DNA of 64,000 nt from positions 70,658-134,657 of the forward strand of contig DPRR01000014.1 in the NCBI GenBank assembly GCA_003538625.1, in the 5' to 3' direction. This DNA is from Ignavibacteriales bacterium. GTDB taxonomy: Bacteria; Bacteroidota; Ignavibacteria; Ignavibacteriales; Ignavibacteriaceae. The translations under genes and the position numbers were made by a program. Shown here one piece after another: positions 62,867 to 64,000 of the stretch. The notes beneath the pieces were generated by a model. It searched no databases and was not told the origin of the DNA. It saw nothing but the letters and a program-made list of their open reading frames with translations. Position 1 is the stretch's first letter. Each line of letters opens with the position of its first letter.

Positions 62867-63622
62867 ATGATGAGATGTTTATCAGTTTTGATTTTGCTTT
62901 TGGCGCCGATTACTTTTTCGCAAAGCCAATCTAATCTGCCGATACCAACAGATTGCAAACAAATGATTTTAGTACTAACAGATTCGATCACTGCCACTAA
63001 GGGAACTCTTGTTCGTTTTGAAAGATCAGGAGAAAAAAATAAATGGCAGCAAATAGAGAAAATGATCCCTGTGGTTCTTGGGAGAAATGGATTAGGATGG
63101 GGAAAAAGTTTAAATGGAATAGATTCAGCAATACTGCCGATTAAAACTGAAGGCGATGGAAGAAGTCCTGCAGGAGTTTTTAAATTAGGTGCAGCTTTTG
63201 GTTATGCAGGTGCCGATAAAATGAAAGATTTGAAAATCCCCTACATTCCAGTTTCAGAAATGGTTGAATGCATAGATGACATTAAATCAAACTATTATAA
63301 TCAGATTATTATTCGTGATAAAATTAAAGAAGTAGATTGGAATTCATCAGAGAAAATGTATTTTGCTGATATTTGGTACGAACAAGGTATTGTTGTTGAA
63401 CAAAATACAAGTCCGGTTGTGAATGGCTCAGGCTCCTGTATTTTTATACATAATTGGTCAAAGCCCGATGAAACATCTGCTGGCTGCACTGAATTGGAAC
63501 CTGCAAGATTAACAGAAATAATTAATTGGCTAGATGCTTCCGCTAATCCTGTTCTTGTTCAATTAACAAAAGGACTATATGAGTTGTATCAGAAAACCTG
63601 GCAGCTACCCTTTCCGGAATAG
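62867..63622 (+). CDS. Exported L,D-transpeptidase-like (YkuD) protein
   Basis: 251 residues, signal peptide about 1-20 (PITFSQSQS). The mature domain resembles the YafK-type YkuD family: PVVLGRNGLGWGKSLNGID, KTEGDGRSPAGVFKLGAAFGY, NGSGSCIFIHNWSKPDETSAGCTELE with the catalytic Cys207 and upstream His. L,D-transpeptidases or muramyl-tripeptide-recycling proteins of the YafK group act on peptidoglycan in the periplasm. It lies close downstream of the GH2 pseudogene but has its own start. This is the second YkuD-type protein in the window and unlike the first lacks the scaffold and peptidoglycan-binding domains. Confidence 0.85.
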   Translation: MMRCLSVLILLLAPITFSQSQSNLPIPTDCKQMILVLTDSITATKGTLVRFERSGEKNKWQQIEKMIPVVLGRNGLGWGKSLNGIDSAILPIKTEGDGRSPAGVFKLGAAFGYAGADKMKDLKIPYIPVSEMVECIDDIKSNYYNQIIIRDKIKEVDWNSSEKMYFADIWYEQGIVVEQNTSPVVNGSGSCIFIHNWSKPDETSAGCTELEPARLTEIINWLDASANPVLVQLTKGLYELYQKTWQLPFPE

Positions 63623-64000
63623 CTTCATCAAAATTAAAAAAACACTAAATCGAAAGCTCCAAGATCATGCGTATCAAAATCCTTGAAACGATTTTTTCAG
63701 TTTACATTCCAGGCCATTTTTTATATGCGGAGAGGGTGGGAAACCCTGTGAGCATAAAAACAACTAATTTATAGACTAAAATCGCATCTTTTCTAAAATG
63801 TCTTCTAAATGTCTTCTATGTGAAATACCTCGTTTATCGTAATCAAAAAAACCTTTGTTTCAGTATTCAATTGTAGTGAAGTTGTGTTCAATTATTTTCA
63901 CTATTCCATAAACCTTTACTTTCTCGGAAAGAAAACCACAAGCATTCACATCTGATTAAATTTCTATCATATTAGATAAAAACCCGTCATAAAATGCCGG
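63623..64000 (+). other. Intergenic region at the window edge
   Basis: 378 AT-rich bases. No convincing open frame, terminator or RNA gene was seen. A small hairpin (AGGGT and ACCCT around 63733-63746) occurs in a segment that faintly resembles the 3' end of a serine tRNA on the minus strand, but no complete tRNA can be drawn. Confidence 0.4.

Noticed and set aside
63726..63754. Segment resembling the 3' end of a serine tRNA on the minus strand (CCCACCCTCTCCGCA-like)
   Set aside because: Only the acceptor-end similarity is visible. The T-stem does not pair and no anticodon or D arm can be found, so neither a tRNA nor an attachment site is called.

Overview
The window is AT-rich, densely coded chromosomal DNA from a Bacteroidota/Chlorobiota-type bacterium, most likely of the Ignavibacteria. 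Three secreted proteins end in a type IX secretion (Por) sorting domain with the NYPNPFNP signature typical of that group. It also carries TonB-dependent uptake, a bacillithiol enzyme (BshC) and many Sec signal peptides and lipoproteins. No rRNA, tRNA, IS element, integrase, phage gene or CRISPR array was recognised. The taxonomic call is inference from gene content.

Layout. 44-5179: seven small exported proteins in a row (one unknown beta-rich, two small alpha/beta, three NTF2-like, one exported RidA lipoprotein) followed by an AmpG-like MFS transporter. 5681-6808: a beta-propeller lipoprotein. 7003-14244: a type IV pilus/type II secretion-like locus, with retraction-type ATPase, assembly ATPase and inner-membrane platform on the minus strand and three pilin-like proteins divergently on the plus strand. 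14494-16248: lipoprotein L,D-transpeptidase. 16557-22317: small membrane protein, TonB receptor and two T9SS-exported propeller proteins. 22477-26583: OB-fold lipoprotein, HD hydrolase, SixA-like phosphatase and adenylate cyclase-TPR protein. 26669-31276: malic enzyme plus NfnAB, a redox operon linking malate, NADPH and ferredoxin. 31587-33862: queuosine-precursor transporter and a tyrosine-rich DUF6600-type surface protein.

34006-37146: radical SAM, flippase-like and glycosyltransferase operon. 37332-38960: bshC. 39058-44827: a minus-strand housekeeping run (aroA, TrmH-like, HicB-like, deoC, folD, a solitary DNA methyltransferase, ymdB-like). 44933-48804: an exonuclease/GIY-YIG fusion, an eIF-2B-like protein and a MATE exporter. 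49885-53226: a corrinoid methyl-transfer locus with UroD-like methyltransferase, homocysteine methyltransferase, MetH-type reactivation domain and corrinoid protein. 53410-61027: APC permease, half-size TauE/SafE protein, hybrid histidine kinase and a secreted phosphodiester glycosidase. 61113-63622: NYN-LOTUS protein, a decayed GH2 glycosidase and a second YkuD-type protein.

The most interesting items are the exported small-protein/RidA cluster, the split corrinoid methyl-transfer module that lacks a visible folate-binding domain, the pilus-like locus with non-canonical pilin N-termini and a retraction ATPase with an altered Asp box, short palindromic repeats inserted in frame into T9SS sorting domains, and the internally deleted GH2 pseudogene.
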